From Pseudothermotoga_B sp051235805 (GTDB taxonomy: Bacteria > Thermotogota > Thermotogae > Thermotogales > DSM-5069): a stretch of DNA of 64,000 bases. The DNA is taken from positions 744,001-808,000 of the forward strand of contig NZ_JBPNXV010000001.1 of NCBI RefSeq assembly GCF_051235805.1, given 5' to 3'. The notes below the pieces were generated by a model. The model ran no database searches. It worked only from the letters and a program-made list of their open reading frames with translations, and had not been told where the DNA came from. A program made the position numbers and the translations under genes. Positions 16,663 through 25,175 of the stretch are shown one piece after another; positions within the stretch are counted from its first letter, which is position 1; every line of letters begins with the position of its first letter.

Positions 16663-17237
16663 GAGCCTATCCCTAATTTTGTGTAAACGGTAATTGTCAT
16701 AGCGATACCCGATCGCCATAAAAGATGCTGAATTGATGCATTGCCATACCCCCAGTCTCGGATAGGCATGGTCCATTTTTTAGAGATATGTTGTAATCCC
16801 ATAAATACCAGCTTTAGCGCTGCATCGGTCGTGGGAAAGCTCAACCTGTTTTTAGTGATTCTTCGGATTGAGTAATTTAACGATTCAATCGCATTCGTGG
16901 TGTAGATCACTTTGCGTATTGGTTCCGGGTATTTAAAAAAGGACACTACTTCTGCCCAACGCAGCTTCCATGATCGAGAAATCATGGGGTACTTAGCATC
17001 CCACCGCTGGGCAAATTGAGTGAGTTCTTCTTCTGGTGCAGATTCACTTGCGGCAGTGTAAATTTTTTTAAGGTCCGCAGCTACTGCTTTCCGGTCTTTA
17101 TAGGGCACGTATTTCAACGAGTTACGCACCATGTGGACCATACAGAGTTGGACTTCTGTTTTGGGGAATACCGTGGTAATCGCTTCAGTGAAGCCGCTTA
17201 AACCATTGATGGCTGCTATCAAAATATCCTGGACGCC
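16663..17237 (-). pseudogene. IS256-family transposase remnant
   Basis: The minus strand encodes the C-terminal half of an IS256-type (MULE-like) transposase: VQDILIAAINGLSGFTEAI, LCMVHMVRNSLKYVPYKDRK, WAEVVSFFKYPEPIRKVIYT, then TNAIESLNYSIRRITKNR. The N-terminal half, with the first catalytic aspartates, is missing. An extra G in a GGGGG run near 16748 shifts the end out of frame; with one G removed it closes as MAMHQFSIFYGDRVSL and stop. The IS end is visible as GAGCCTATCCC...TTTTGTGTAAA starting at 16663. The element is truncated near 17237 by the next insertion sequence. Confidence 0.88.
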
Positions 17238-17960
17238 CCCTGACTTGTCCCTAAAAAATTTAGTGCGGTTTTAATTGATTGATTATCAGGTTATATGTTT
17301 AAAAAAAGTAGTATTTTTACCGCACTAAGGCACTAATTTAAAAATGAGAATACGGGTTGTAAAAACGAATTCTAATGCGAAAGCTGTTCAAGTGGTTAGT
17401 TATCAAAATAATAAAAGAGTTATTCATAAGCACATTGGTTCTGCTCATACCGATGAAGCGTTAAAGGAGCTAATGATGCTGGCCAATGAGTGGATAAAGG
17501 ATTACACAGGTCAACTTTCTATTTTTTCTGATTCAAATCCCAATAGTGTTTTACATACCAATCACAGCTCATTTATAGGCGTAAAATATCATTTGTTTTA
17601 CAAGCAGATAAGGACCATCCAGAGACAAATTGGGTTGGACGGATTACCAGCGTTGCTGAATGATTTGGTAGCAATAAGGATATTCGAACCGGCTTCTAAA
17701 CTCCGATCACTTGCTTTACTTGAACAATATTTAAATCGGAGTTTATACGGCTTGGTGGGAGAGTTATATCTTTGAGCTTTCTCACCGTGGTGCGAATCAG
17801 GGCTTGACGGCAGAAATAGACTGGAATTATACTTCACAAGGTCGGCGTTGCTGAAAGTTTTTGATTGGTTCAGTTGTTCGGGCTAGAAAATAGTTGTAGT
17901 TCGGGGGGAAAAAAACCGAATTTCGACGCAAAACCACAAAAACCCCGAAATGACAGTTCC
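17238..17960 (+). mobile_element. IS1634-like insertion sequence remnant with internal deletion
   Basis: The transposase frame at 17344-17775 starts MRIRVVKTNSNAKAVQVV and contains IHKHIGSAHTDEALKEL, the N-terminal part of IS1634-like DDE transposases, but stops after 143 residues. Downstream bases still read LSHRGANQGLTAEIDWNYTS, the C-terminal region, so the catalytic core has been deleted. Ahead of the gene an inverted repeat AGTGCGGT (17262-17269)/ACCGCACT (17319-17326) is present. The exact ends are not certain. The element interrupts the IS256 remnant. Confidence 0.7.
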
Positions 17961-18026
17961 TATCAGTTAATTAATATGTAATTATTAATGCTTTTAAAAA
18001 GTTTATAAATATTAAGGAGGATTCAA

Positions 18027-18179
18027 ATGAAAAAGTTTGTTATTGAAGATGATTTTTGGAGCCTGTTTCCTAATGCTAAAATAGGAGTTGTAATCTGTCA
18101 TGATATCGATAATTCTATAAAAGATGAAGAAAAATATAAAGAAATGCTTAAGGAATTCCATTTTCTTTCTCGAACTTGA
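18027..18179 (+). pseudogene. B3/4 domain protein, N-terminal fragment
   Basis: ATG at 18027 behind AAGGAGG encodes MKKFVIEDDFWSLFPNAKIG, then VVICHDIDN and a charged helix, the normal start of stand-alone B3/4-domain proteins. After LKE (18155) the reading leaves the family and stops at 18177-18179. The rest of the protein is encoded 2.8 kb upstream from 15328. The ribosome site is intact, so a 50-residue fragment may still be made. Confidence 0.8.
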
Positions 18180-18185
18180 TGACTG

Positions 18186-18767
18186 TCAGGCAGATCTTCT
18201 GTCTGAATGCGGGTATGATGGCTCTAAGTAGAGCCCAACATACTGTAAAGCTTTGCGGAGTGCCGTGTTGATGTCATAACGCTCTTGACTGAGAAAGAAA
18301 TCAATGGCAATAAGACGGGTGTTATACTGTTGTGCATCTGGTAGTAAGTGAAGTTGTTCGCCAAGCGATTGGTGTAGGACATGACACGCAAGTGGTTGTC
18401 TTTGATTCTTTCTCACAACACAACTCGCACCGAAGAGTCTGCAGACCAGCGGACGATGCCGGTGAATTGAACAACCACCTTCCGGCTTGACAGCTACATT
18501 TGGCTCGAACAAAACACATCGATCTTCTTCATCCACTTTTTCAAGCTTTTCAAGAAGCTCCAAGTATTTGTATTGATAGCTGATGATCTGAATCGCCAGA
18601 GGTAAAAACTCAAGGATGGTTGCCTCGATGTTCTTAGCAGGTGTATCGCAGCAGTTTCTACACCCGCTTGGACACAAGCTGAGGGCTGATTGATCTTTCT
18701 CAAGATCGCTGTAAAGTTTCACAACTTGTTCTGCCAAAGATAGTATTCTCTGCGCGCTTGAGTTCAT
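18186..18767 (-). CDS. YkgJ-family cysteine cluster protein
   Basis: A 193-residue protein of the YkgJ/UPF0153 type. The first cluster CPSGCRNCCDTPAKN (about residues 32-40) has four cysteines. A second region, CSIHRHRPLVCRLFGASCVV, holds the family's CxxHxxRPxxCRxFG signature, followed by a further cysteine in PLACHVLH. The eight or so cysteines and histidines probably bind a metal ion or iron-sulfur centre. The function of the family is not settled. No strong ribosome site precedes the ATG at 18767. The gene is chromosomal in composition and marks the right edge of the AT-rich cassette. Confidence 0.8.
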   Translation of the reverse strand: MNSSAQRILSLAEQVVKLYSDLEKDQSALSLCPSGCRNCCDTPAKNIEATILEFLPLAIQIISYQYKYLELLEKLEKVDEEDRCVLFEPNVAVKPEGGCSIHRHRPLVCRLFGASCVVRKNQRQPLACHVLHQSLGEQLHLLPDAQQYNTRLIAIDFFLSQERYDINTALRKALQYVGLYLEPSYPHSDRRSA

Positions 18768-19049
18768 AATTCTACAAATACTGTATGTCTGTTAAAAGAG
18801 CTTTTTGAACTGGTGAACTGTGAAGAAAATCTCATTAAAAAAGAGTTTTCCGCAGTCTTTGCATCTATATCAGATCAAATAGACCTTAATGGGGATGATT
18901 AAATGAGTAAATCAGATCGAGGGTTACAACACACAGATGGGCTAAGTTCGTAAACCGTCTTTTATGGTTGCTGATCGGAGCACTTCTATTTGCGCGCACA
19001 AGCCTTCATTTTCTGAAAAGAAGCGGCTCATCACAATTGTTCGTGAGTC

Positions 19050-19097
19050 ACCCTTACAGTGGGTGCAATATAATGTAGATTATATTGCACTAAGGGT
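19050..19097. repeat. long interrupted palindrome
   Basis: GTGCAATATAAT (19063-19074), a 4-base loop GTAG, and ATTATATTGCAC (19079-19090) form a perfect 12-bp inverted repeat. Outer arms ACCCTTA (19050-19056) and TAAGGGT (19091-19097) also pair, leaving a 6-base bulge CAGTGG on one side. No T-run follows, so it is not a simple terminator. It may be a cruciform, a protein-binding site or the tip of a lost mobile element. Confidence 0.75.
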
Positions 19098-19099
19098 AG

Positions 19100-19245
19100 A
19101 AAAAGCCGTCGATGCTTTCAGTAAGCTGATGTAATATCTGTTCATCTATGGTTACACCGTATGGCAGAAGAAGAGTCACGAAAGAGTGCCGGGCAGATTA
19201 CCAAGAATTGTTTGAAAGATCCAGCAAAGATACCTGCTGCTGGTA
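19100..19245 (+). pseudogene. fragment of the AAA ATPase gene
   Basis: The bases align with 22010-22170 of the intact ATPase gene. Shared words include the stretch ending GGTTACACCGTATGGCAGAA (compare GGCTACACCGTGTGGCAGAA) and TTTGAAAGATCC, with deletions between them. It is a decayed, frameshifted duplicate of the C-terminal half. Confidence 0.65.
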
Positions 19246-19958
19246 AATCCCAGCAAGGTTTGACAGAACAAATCTGCACAAAGCAGTTGAGATCGTCGAT
19301 GAACGGACAATATAGGTTAAATTTGAGGTTTTTGGGTGGCAAAGTGATCGACGCAGTCAACTAAAAACCGAGTATTCATCAATCTCTACCTGATCAAATC
19401 CGAACTGATTGTCACCGACACAAACACAGATCATCGTTTCAAAAGAAAGTTCATCCACCATGAAGAAGTAGCAACGAATCTTCAGGAAAGAACGGTCAGT
19501 GGATTAGCCGCTGTGAGCCAAAATCTGTCAAACGGTGGGAAGAATTTTATCTACAAAAACTAAGCGAGTTCTTAAAGGGAAGAAAAACAACAACTCTGGT
19601 GCACTCCGAACTCAACTGTATGTGCCCAAAAAGTGCGTAAACTACATCAAAGATTTTGTCATCAACAAAACCTTTGAGGGACATCAACGAGAAATTGAGA
19701 CAGTCCGCGGAATATGGTACACTTTCAGTCCAATCAGCCCCAGATCAATCGGACAGGAAATATAACTTTGACTACTGTATAAAAATCTCAAGCGAATACG
19801 CTGGTCTTCTGATGAAACTCTTAAAGAAAGACGCTCAAAGAATTTTCTTAATCTTCTCAAGCGGTGAAAAACGCGAAAAAAAGGCGCACAATCCTCAGTT
19901 CTTCGAAGAGATCAAAAAAGAAATAGAAAAGCTCAGGTCTAAAGCTCAGTGAGAGACA

Positions 19959-21020
19959 TCAAAAGTTGAACGATGAGACTATTTCAACGATCCTCTCAGC
20001 AGAGTTGCCATTCCCATACAAATCACAAGGATATTTAACATCTTTGTCTTCCAAAAGCAGGTCTAACAGATGCTCAGCGTCTGAAAGTTTGTTCCACCCC
20101 TCTTTAACGAGCTCTATCCAACCTGTGTCTGGCATTAAAACGATCGCTCGCTTGCCTGCAAAGTAAGCTTCCTTCTGCAACCCACCGCTGTCCGTTATGA
20201 CTTTCCAGCATCTTTTCACAAGCCCCATTAAGTTCAGATAGTCAACAGGTTCTATCACCGTAACATTTTCCAGATAGCTCTGCAAGCCGAAGTCCCTCAC
20301 TCTGCTCTTGGTTCTTGGATGAATTGGGAAGATTATTTGAAACCTCTTTGAAACCTCTGCCAAAGAAGAGAGAATTTTCTCAAGAACTTCTCGCTGATCA
20401 ACATTGAAATCTCTGTGCAGAGTCAAAATTATGTACTGACTTTCTTTGAGCCCCAAGCTTTCGAAAACTTCATAACTGAAGGTATTCTCCATCTTTTTGT
20501 AGAGATCGTACATGACATCACCGACAAAATAGACACCCTCTGTTATGCCTTCTTTTCTCAGATTCTCGACCGCCAGTCTGCTTGGGCAGAATAATAAATT
20601 TGAAACATGGTCTGTCAAAACTCTGTTTATCTCTTCGGGCATGTCCTTTGGATGCTGTCTGATGCCTGCTTCAACGTGTGCTACAGGTATCTTGAGCTTT
20701 GCGCCAACGATCGCCCCTGCCATGGTGGTGTTCGTGTCTCCATAGACAAGTATCAGCTCTGGTTTTTCCTTCTCAACGACCTTCTCGAACTCAATCATGA
20801 TCTTTCCAGTCATTTCTCCATGTTTGCCTGAGCCAACGTTGAGGTTGTAATCAGGTTTTCTGATCTTTAGAACCTCAAAGAAGACGTCCGACATGTTGTA
20901 GTCGTAGTGTTGACCAGAGTGAACTAAGATCTCTTCCACACCGTGCCGAGCGAACTGTTCATGCAACACTGCTTCTTTTATGATCTGCGGTCTTGCTCCA
21001 ACTAATGAAAGAACTCTCAA
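19959..21020 (-). CDS. wecB: UDP-N-acetylglucosamine 2-epimerase (non-hydrolysing)
   Basis: A 353-residue GT-B-fold epimerase beginning MRVLSLVGARPQIIKEA, with HSGQHYDYNMS, VYGDTNTTMAGAIVGAKLKI, the conserved HVEAGIR, EEINRVLTD, LTLHRDFNVD, and the ligand-binding ITDSGGLQKEAYF near residue 275. It converts UDP-GlcNAc to UDP-ManNAc in the cytoplasm for cell-surface polysaccharide. It stands alone among accessory genes, flanked by decayed DNA, with no other surface-sugar gene nearby. Confidence 0.93.
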   Translation of the reverse strand: MRVLSLVGARPQIIKEAVLHEQFARHGVEEILVHSGQHYDYNMSDVFFEVLKIRKPDYNLNVGSGKHGEMTGKIMIEFEKVVEKEKPELILVYGDTNTTMAGAIVGAKLKIPVAHVEAGIRQHPKDMPEEINRVLTDHVSNLLFCPSRLAVENLRKEGITEGVYFVGDVMYDLYKKMENTFSYEVFESLGLKESQYIILTLHRDFNVDQREVLEKILSSLAEVSKRFQIIFPIHPRTKSRVRDFGLQSYLENVTVIEPVDYLNLMGLVKRCWKVITDSGGLQKEAYFAGKRAIVLMPDTGWIELVKEGWNKLSDAEHLLDLLLEDKDVKYPCDLYGNGNSAERIVEIVSSFNF

Positions 21021-21214
21021 AAAGTCACCCTCCCGTGCTTAAATATACCACAGAGCTCTTTAAGAAGAGGTTTTTACCCTCCATCAAAACGCCTCAACGT
21101 TCTCGATCTCAGATCCCATAGTTGAAAGAACGCTTTCGAAGTTGATTAATCGCACGCCCTCTGCGGGTGAATGAACATAGCTTCAACATCATCTTGGTTC
21201 TGTGGTAGTATATT

Positions 21215-21251
21215 ACTGAACCCACCTTCAGTTACTGAACCCATGTTCAGT
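21215..21251 (+). promoter_or_regulatory. two tandem palindromes upstream of the AAA ATPase gene
   Basis: ACTGAA-CCCACC-TTCAGT (21215-21232) and ACTGAA-CCCATG-TTCAGT (21234-21251) are two copies of an 18-bp palindrome with 6-bp arms, centre to centre 19 bp. They sit just upstream of the AAAGGAGG ribosome site of the ATPase. They look like operators for a dimeric regulator that binds side by side, but no cognate regulator gene is adjacent. Confidence 0.7.
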
Positions 21252-21276
21252 TGAGAACCCAAAAGGAGGAATCTCA

Positions 21277-22392
21277 ATGTTCTTTTCTTTGGAACCCAAA
21301 ATGAGGAGAGAAGACCTTTACGACAGAGAAAATGAACTGAACGAACTGGAAAAAGCCGTTGAAAACGGAAGGATCGTCTTGCTCACAGGTGTGAGGAGGA
21401 TCGGGAAGACCTCCATTCTGAAGGTATTTCTAAACGAGAAAAAGCAAAGCGGTGTGGAACACGTATTCATAGACTGTCGAGCCTTCATCAGGCGGGGAAA
21501 TTTGCTCGACAAGAGAGCACTCAACAGCCACATAGTCGCTGAGATTCAAAAAATTCTTGAAAAGAGCATCTTGAAGAGAGCTGCAAAATCGATTTCGAAC
21601 ATCAAAACCCCTTGGTTGGAGGTTGATTTGAAGGGAAAGGAAAGCCTTCAAAGTTCTCTTGCCCGCGTTCTGGACGAGGTCAACTCGAGGTTGGAAAGAT
21701 CGAAGCGTAAGTTGATCGTGGCGATGGACGAGGTGCAGAACATGAGATTGGACGGCAGCGGTGGTTTGGAATTTTTGAACATCCTCGCGTACGCGTACGA
21801 TCATCTCTCGAACATAGAGTTCATTCTGACTGGCTCTGAGGTTGGTGTGCTACACGACTTTCTGAGGTTAGACGATGCCGAATCCCCGCTCTTTGGAAGG
21901 TACTTGAATGAGATTCAAGTGGAGAGATTCTCGCAAGCAGCTTCCATCGATTTTCTGGTCAAAGGTTTCGAGCAGCTGAAGTTGGAAAGTAATATTCAAA
22001 AGATAGAAGAAGCCGTGGATGCTTTGGACGGTTTGGTGGGATATCTGGTCATGTACGGCTACACCGTGTGGCAGAAGAAGAGTTACGACGAAGCGCTTTC
22101 AGAAACACTTCAGAGCGCCGTGCAGATCATCAAGAAAGAACTACAGGAACTGTTTGAAAGATCCGAAAACTACAAAATTGTACTGGAAGCGATCGCTCAC
22201 AGGATGAACACGTTTTCGAAGATAAAAGAATACTCCATGATGAAGTCCACACCCATGAACGACAGAACTCTCACAAACGTGCTGAAGTCTTTGGTGAAGT
22301 ACTCCTACCTCGAAGAACGCTTCGAAAGTGGCTCAAAGTATTATGCGATCCCAGATCCAATAGTTGAGAGAGCGATTCTGAAAATCGATTGA
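21277..22392 (+). CDS. AAA ATPase, archaeal-ATPase type
   Basis: A 371-residue STAND/AAA protein. Walker A is GVRRIGKTS (about residue 38), Walker B is in LIVAMDEVQNM (about 148), and sensor 1 is FILTGSEVGVL. A winged-helix region closes the protein (TPMNDRTLTNVLKSLVKYSYLEERF). It belongs to the archaeal ATPase group (PF01637-like) that is common in thermophiles, often as multicopy, rapidly turning over genes of unknown role. The ATG at 21277 follows AAAGGAGG. The 3' end of this gene is duplicated on the far side of the restriction locus, and a fragment is present at 19.1 kb. Confidence 0.85.
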   Translation: MFFSLEPKMRREDLYDRENELNELEKAVENGRIVLLTGVRRIGKTSILKVFLNEKKQSGVEHVFIDCRAFIRRGNLLDKRALNSHIVAEIQKILEKSILKRAAKSISNIKTPWLEVDLKGKESLQSSLARVLDEVNSRLERSKRKLIVAMDEVQNMRLDGSGGLEFLNILAYAYDHLSNIEFILTGSEVGVLHDFLRLDDAESPLFGRYLNEIQVERFSQAASIDFLVKGFEQLKLESNIQKIEEAVDALDGLVGYLVMYGYTVWQKKSYDEALSETLQSAVQIIKKELQELFERSENYKIVLEAIAHRMNTFSKIKEYSMMKSTPMNDRTLTNVLKSLVKYSYLEERFESGSKYYAIPDPIVERAILKID

Positions 22393-22400
22393 TCGCAACG
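22208..22400 (+). repeat. direct repeat, left copy (ATPase 3' end)
   Basis: The last 185 bp of the ATPase gene plus a few bases past its stop (GATTGATCGCA) match 30707-30900 at roughly 90 percent by eye, in the same orientation. Together the copies frame the type I restriction-modification locus. Confidence 0.85.
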
Positions 22401-22694
22401 TTTGACAAGCTCGAAACTGATCTCGCGATAGTTTGTGCTTGCAACTCTCAGCGAATTAGTTTCAAACTGTGCAAGAGTGCCGTTGAGTGAATTGGACGCG
22501 AGATACTTGAGTGAATACAGACTCAAAAAACGGCTTCAAGTGATGGTAGCTGAACTGCCAGAAGTCAACAGAGGTCATAGTAAACGAAAGGTGAAGGGTT
22601 GAACGTTAGGGTCTTGCATTTTGAAAACTTCGAGAGACGCAAGGCAGGAAACCGAAGTGAGTGTATAGTGTATGATTTTTTTGGAGGGGTTAGA
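22401..22694. other. leader of the restriction-modification operon
   Basis: No gene is evident. The region has short, broken open stretches and ends in the hsdM ribosome site (GGAGG at about 22682). A -10-like TATAGT at about 22664 is the only promoter hint. Confidence 0.4.
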
Positions 22695-25175
22695 GTGGCT
22701 AACGAAAAGATAACTCTAAGGCAACTTGAAACACATCTTTTTAAAGCAGCCGATATACTCAGAGGCAAGATGGACGCTTCTGAGTACAAGGAATACATTT
22801 TTGGTATGCTCTTCTTAAAATACGCTTCCGATGTTTTCGAGGAGAAAAGGCAGGAGCTAAAGAGAAACTTCGAGAAGATGGGATATACGGGCGACCAGTT
22901 GCAAGAATTGATAGAGGATCCAAACCTTTATGGCGATACCTTTTTTGTTCCCGAAAGAGCGAGATGGGAAAACATTTTGAAGTTGAAGGAAGACGTTGGA
23001 AATCAGTTGAATAAAGCCTTGAGTGCCTTAGAAGAGGCAAATCCGGGGCTCGAAGGTGTCTTGAAGCACATAGACTTCAACGCAGTAAAGGGAAAAACCA
23101 GGCTGAAAGACCAGCAACTCGTAGACCTTATTAACCACTTCAACAAGTATACACTCACTCCTTCACACTTTGAATTTCCCGACCTACTCGGCGCTGCTTA
23201 CGAGTATCTGCTAAAGGAGTTTGCCGATTCGGCTGGCAAAAAGGGAGGAGAATTTTACACACCTGCACATGTCAAAAAACTGATGGTAAGGTTAGTCAAA
23301 CCCCGCGAGGGTATGTCAATTTACGACCCTACTGTTGGGTCTGGTGGTTTCTTGATTGAGGCGTATCACTATGTTGAGGAACAAGGGCAAAACCCGAGAA
23401 ACCTAGCGCTCTATGGTCAGGAACTCAATGGACTGACGTGGTCTATATGCAAAATGAATATGATTTTGCACGGCATTAGCGATGCGCATATAGAAAATGA
23501 AGATGTGCTGACAAACCCTATGTTTGTGGAGAATGGATACATAAAAAGGTTTGACAGGATATTAGCTAACCCACCTTTTTCCGAGAACTATACCCGCTCA
23601 AACATGCTATTCCCAGAGAGGTTTAAATATGGCTTCACTCCAGAAAACGGCAAAAAAGCAGACCTTATGTTCCTTCAACACATGATTGCCAGTCTGAAAG
23701 ATGACGGCATAATGGCAACAGTTATGCCTCACGGAGTTTTGTTCAGGGGTGGCCAGGAAAAGGTTATAAGGGAAGGAATCGTGAGGGACGATCTAATTGA
23801 GGCAATAATAGGACTACCACCGAAACTCTTCTACAACACCGGAATACCAGCTTGTGTTATTGTGATCAACAAAAAGAAGCCAGAGCATTTGAAGAACAAG
23901 ATATTGTTCATCAACGCAGATAGGGAATACGGAGAGGGCAGAAACCAGAACTTCCTGAGGCCAGAGGACATAGAGAAAATAGTCACAGTGTTCGAACAGA
24001 AAAAGGAAATACCCAAATACTCTCGATTGGTCAATATAAAAGAGATAGAAGAAAACGATTTTAATCTAAATATCCGACGTTATGTAGATAACTCCCCTGA
24101 TCCTGAAATTGAAGATGTACGAGCGCATTTATTTGGTGGTGTGCCCAAAAGAGAAGTATTAACCTACGCAGAACAACTCGCAAGATTTAAGTTGAACTAC
24201 GGAATCCTACTATCAGAAAAAGGTGAAGACTATTTAGAATTCAATGAAGCCATAAGTGATAAGAATCAGATCAGAGAATTGATTGAGAATTCCGAAGAAG
24301 TGAATGTCACGATAACAAAACACAGAGAAAAGCTTCAAGAATGGTGGCAGCTTGTAAGAACTGAAATTGAACAGTTCTATGGAAAGAACAGTCTTTGGAA
24401 GTTCAGAAATGAAGCATTGGAAAAGTTGAAAGAGAATCTCTTACCAATTGGAACACTTGATGAATTCAAAGTTGCAGGCGTATTTGCAAACTGGTGGGAA
24501 GAGCTTATTTACGACTTTAAAAGCATAGCCTCAGCCGGTTGGAATAAGAGTTTGGTTGAAAGAGAGAAGATTAAGGAAAAATACTTTAAGGAAGAACTTA
24601 AAGAACTCGAGGATCTTGAAAGCAAGCTCGCGGAAATCGAGGCAGACTTAAATGAGCTTTTGGAACAAGTTGAAGACTGGGATGAAGAAAATGATGAAGA
24701 GCAGGAAGAGAAAAAGGAGGAAGAAAGTAAAAAAAGCATAAAGAAAACCAAGGATTTTCTACAAAACTTAATTGCAGAATTGAATCTCAGGAATAGCGAA
24801 GTTGCAAGAAAAGAAGCAAGAAAGCTGGAAGAACTGTTAGAAAGCATCAAGCAGGGAGAAAAGGAATCTAGAAAGGTAAAACGTAAAATAAGTGCAAAAG
24901 AGAAAGCAATCGAAAATAAAATTGAGGAAAAGATGGAAGTTCTTACCGATGAAGAAGTAAAACAAATATTACTGGAAAAGTTCTATGACGTGATTAGTAA
25001 TCAACTCGAAAGGTACTTAAACGCGGAGAAGAAGGAACTTATTAAGTTCTTTGAAAAGCTTTGGGATAAGTACCATGTTTCACTCAACCAGCTTTTGATG
25101 GAACGTGAGGAGCAAGTTGGTAAATTGAACACGTTCTTGAAGCAACTGGGTTATATGGAGGAGTTTGTGAAATGA
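22695..25175 (+). CDS. hsdM: type I restriction-modification system, methyltransferase subunit
   Basis: An 826-residue N6-adenine methylase. The helical HsdM N-terminal domain (LETHLFKAADILRGKMDASEYKEYIFG) is followed by the SAM-binding FxGxG-type motif DPTVGSGGFLIEA (about residues 211-223) and the catalytic NPPF (about 296). The last 330 residues are an additional alpha-helical, highly charged coiled coil (an acidic run at about 660-680, then lysine/glutamate heptads). HsdM of E. coli is about 530 residues, so this is a long-form member. GTG at 22695 follows GGAGGGGTTAGA; the upstream in-frame extension has no ribosome site. It overlaps hsdS by 4 bases. Confidence 0.95.
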   Translation: MANEKITLRQLETHLFKAADILRGKMDASEYKEYIFGMLFLKYASDVFEEKRQELKRNFEKMGYTGDQLQELIEDPNLYGDTFFVPERARWENILKLKEDVGNQLNKALSALEEANPGLEGVLKHIDFNAVKGKTRLKDQQLVDLINHFNKYTLTPSHFEFPDLLGAAYEYLLKEFADSAGKKGGEFYTPAHVKKLMVRLVKPREGMSIYDPTVGSGGFLIEAYHYVEEQGQNPRNLALYGQELNGLTWSICKMNMILHGISDAHIENEDVLTNPMFVENGYIKRFDRILANPPFSENYTRSNMLFPERFKYGFTPENGKKADLMFLQHMIASLKDDGIMATVMPHGVLFRGGQEKVIREGIVRDDLIEAIIGLPPKLFYNTGIPACVIVINKKKPEHLKNKILFINADREYGEGRNQNFLRPEDIEKIVTVFEQKKEIPKYSRLVNIKEIEENDFNLNIRRYVDNSPDPEIEDVRAHLFGGVPKREVLTYAEQLARFKLNYGILLSEKGEDYLEFNEAISDKNQIRELIENSEEVNVTITKHREKLQEWWQLVRTEIEQFYGKNSLWKFRNEALEKLKENLLPIGTLDEFKVAGVFANWWEELIYDFKSIASAGWNKSLVEREKIKEKYFKEELKELEDLESKLAEIEADLNELLEQVEDWDEENDEEQEEKKEEESKKSIKKTKDFLQNLIAELNLRNSEVARKEARKLEELLESIKQGEKESRKVKRKISAKEKAIENKIEEKMEVLTDEEVKQILLEKFYDVISNQLERYLNAEKKELIKFFEKLWDKYHVSLNQLLMEREEQVGKLNTFLKQLGYMEEFVK

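Larger units (their letters stand above)
15325..18155. mobile_element. circularly permuted AT-rich foreign cassette
   Basis: Joining base 18155 to 15328 restores an uninterrupted N-terminus-to-core reading frame for the B3/4 gene (43 codons, then AEKEALK...). Both breakpoints lie at a GAA triplet (15325-15327 and 18153-18155). The segment of about 2.8 kb is strikingly AT-rich compared with its surroundings, uses A/T-ending codons, and holds a radical SAM gene and two broken insertion sequences. The simplest reading is integration of a circular molecule opened within the B3/4 gene, or a tandem duplication that later lost its outer copies. Confidence 0.6.
18781..19958. other. decayed region without intact genes
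   Basis: About 1.2 kb with short open stretches in several frames and no convincing start sites. It contains an open fragment ending at 18901 (KELFELVNCEENLIKKEFSA), the palindrome at 19050-19097, and a degraded copy of part of the AAA ATPase gene at 19100-19245. The frames between 19535 and 19952 (for example CVNYIKDFVINKTFEGH) overlap in two frames like a frameshifted gene, but I cannot name a family. Confidence 0.6.

Noticed and set aside
22599..22694. N-terminal extension of HsdM
   Set aside because: The family N-terminus starts at KITLRQLETHLF; GTG 22695 has GGAGGGG eight bases upstream, while 22599 has no ribosome site.
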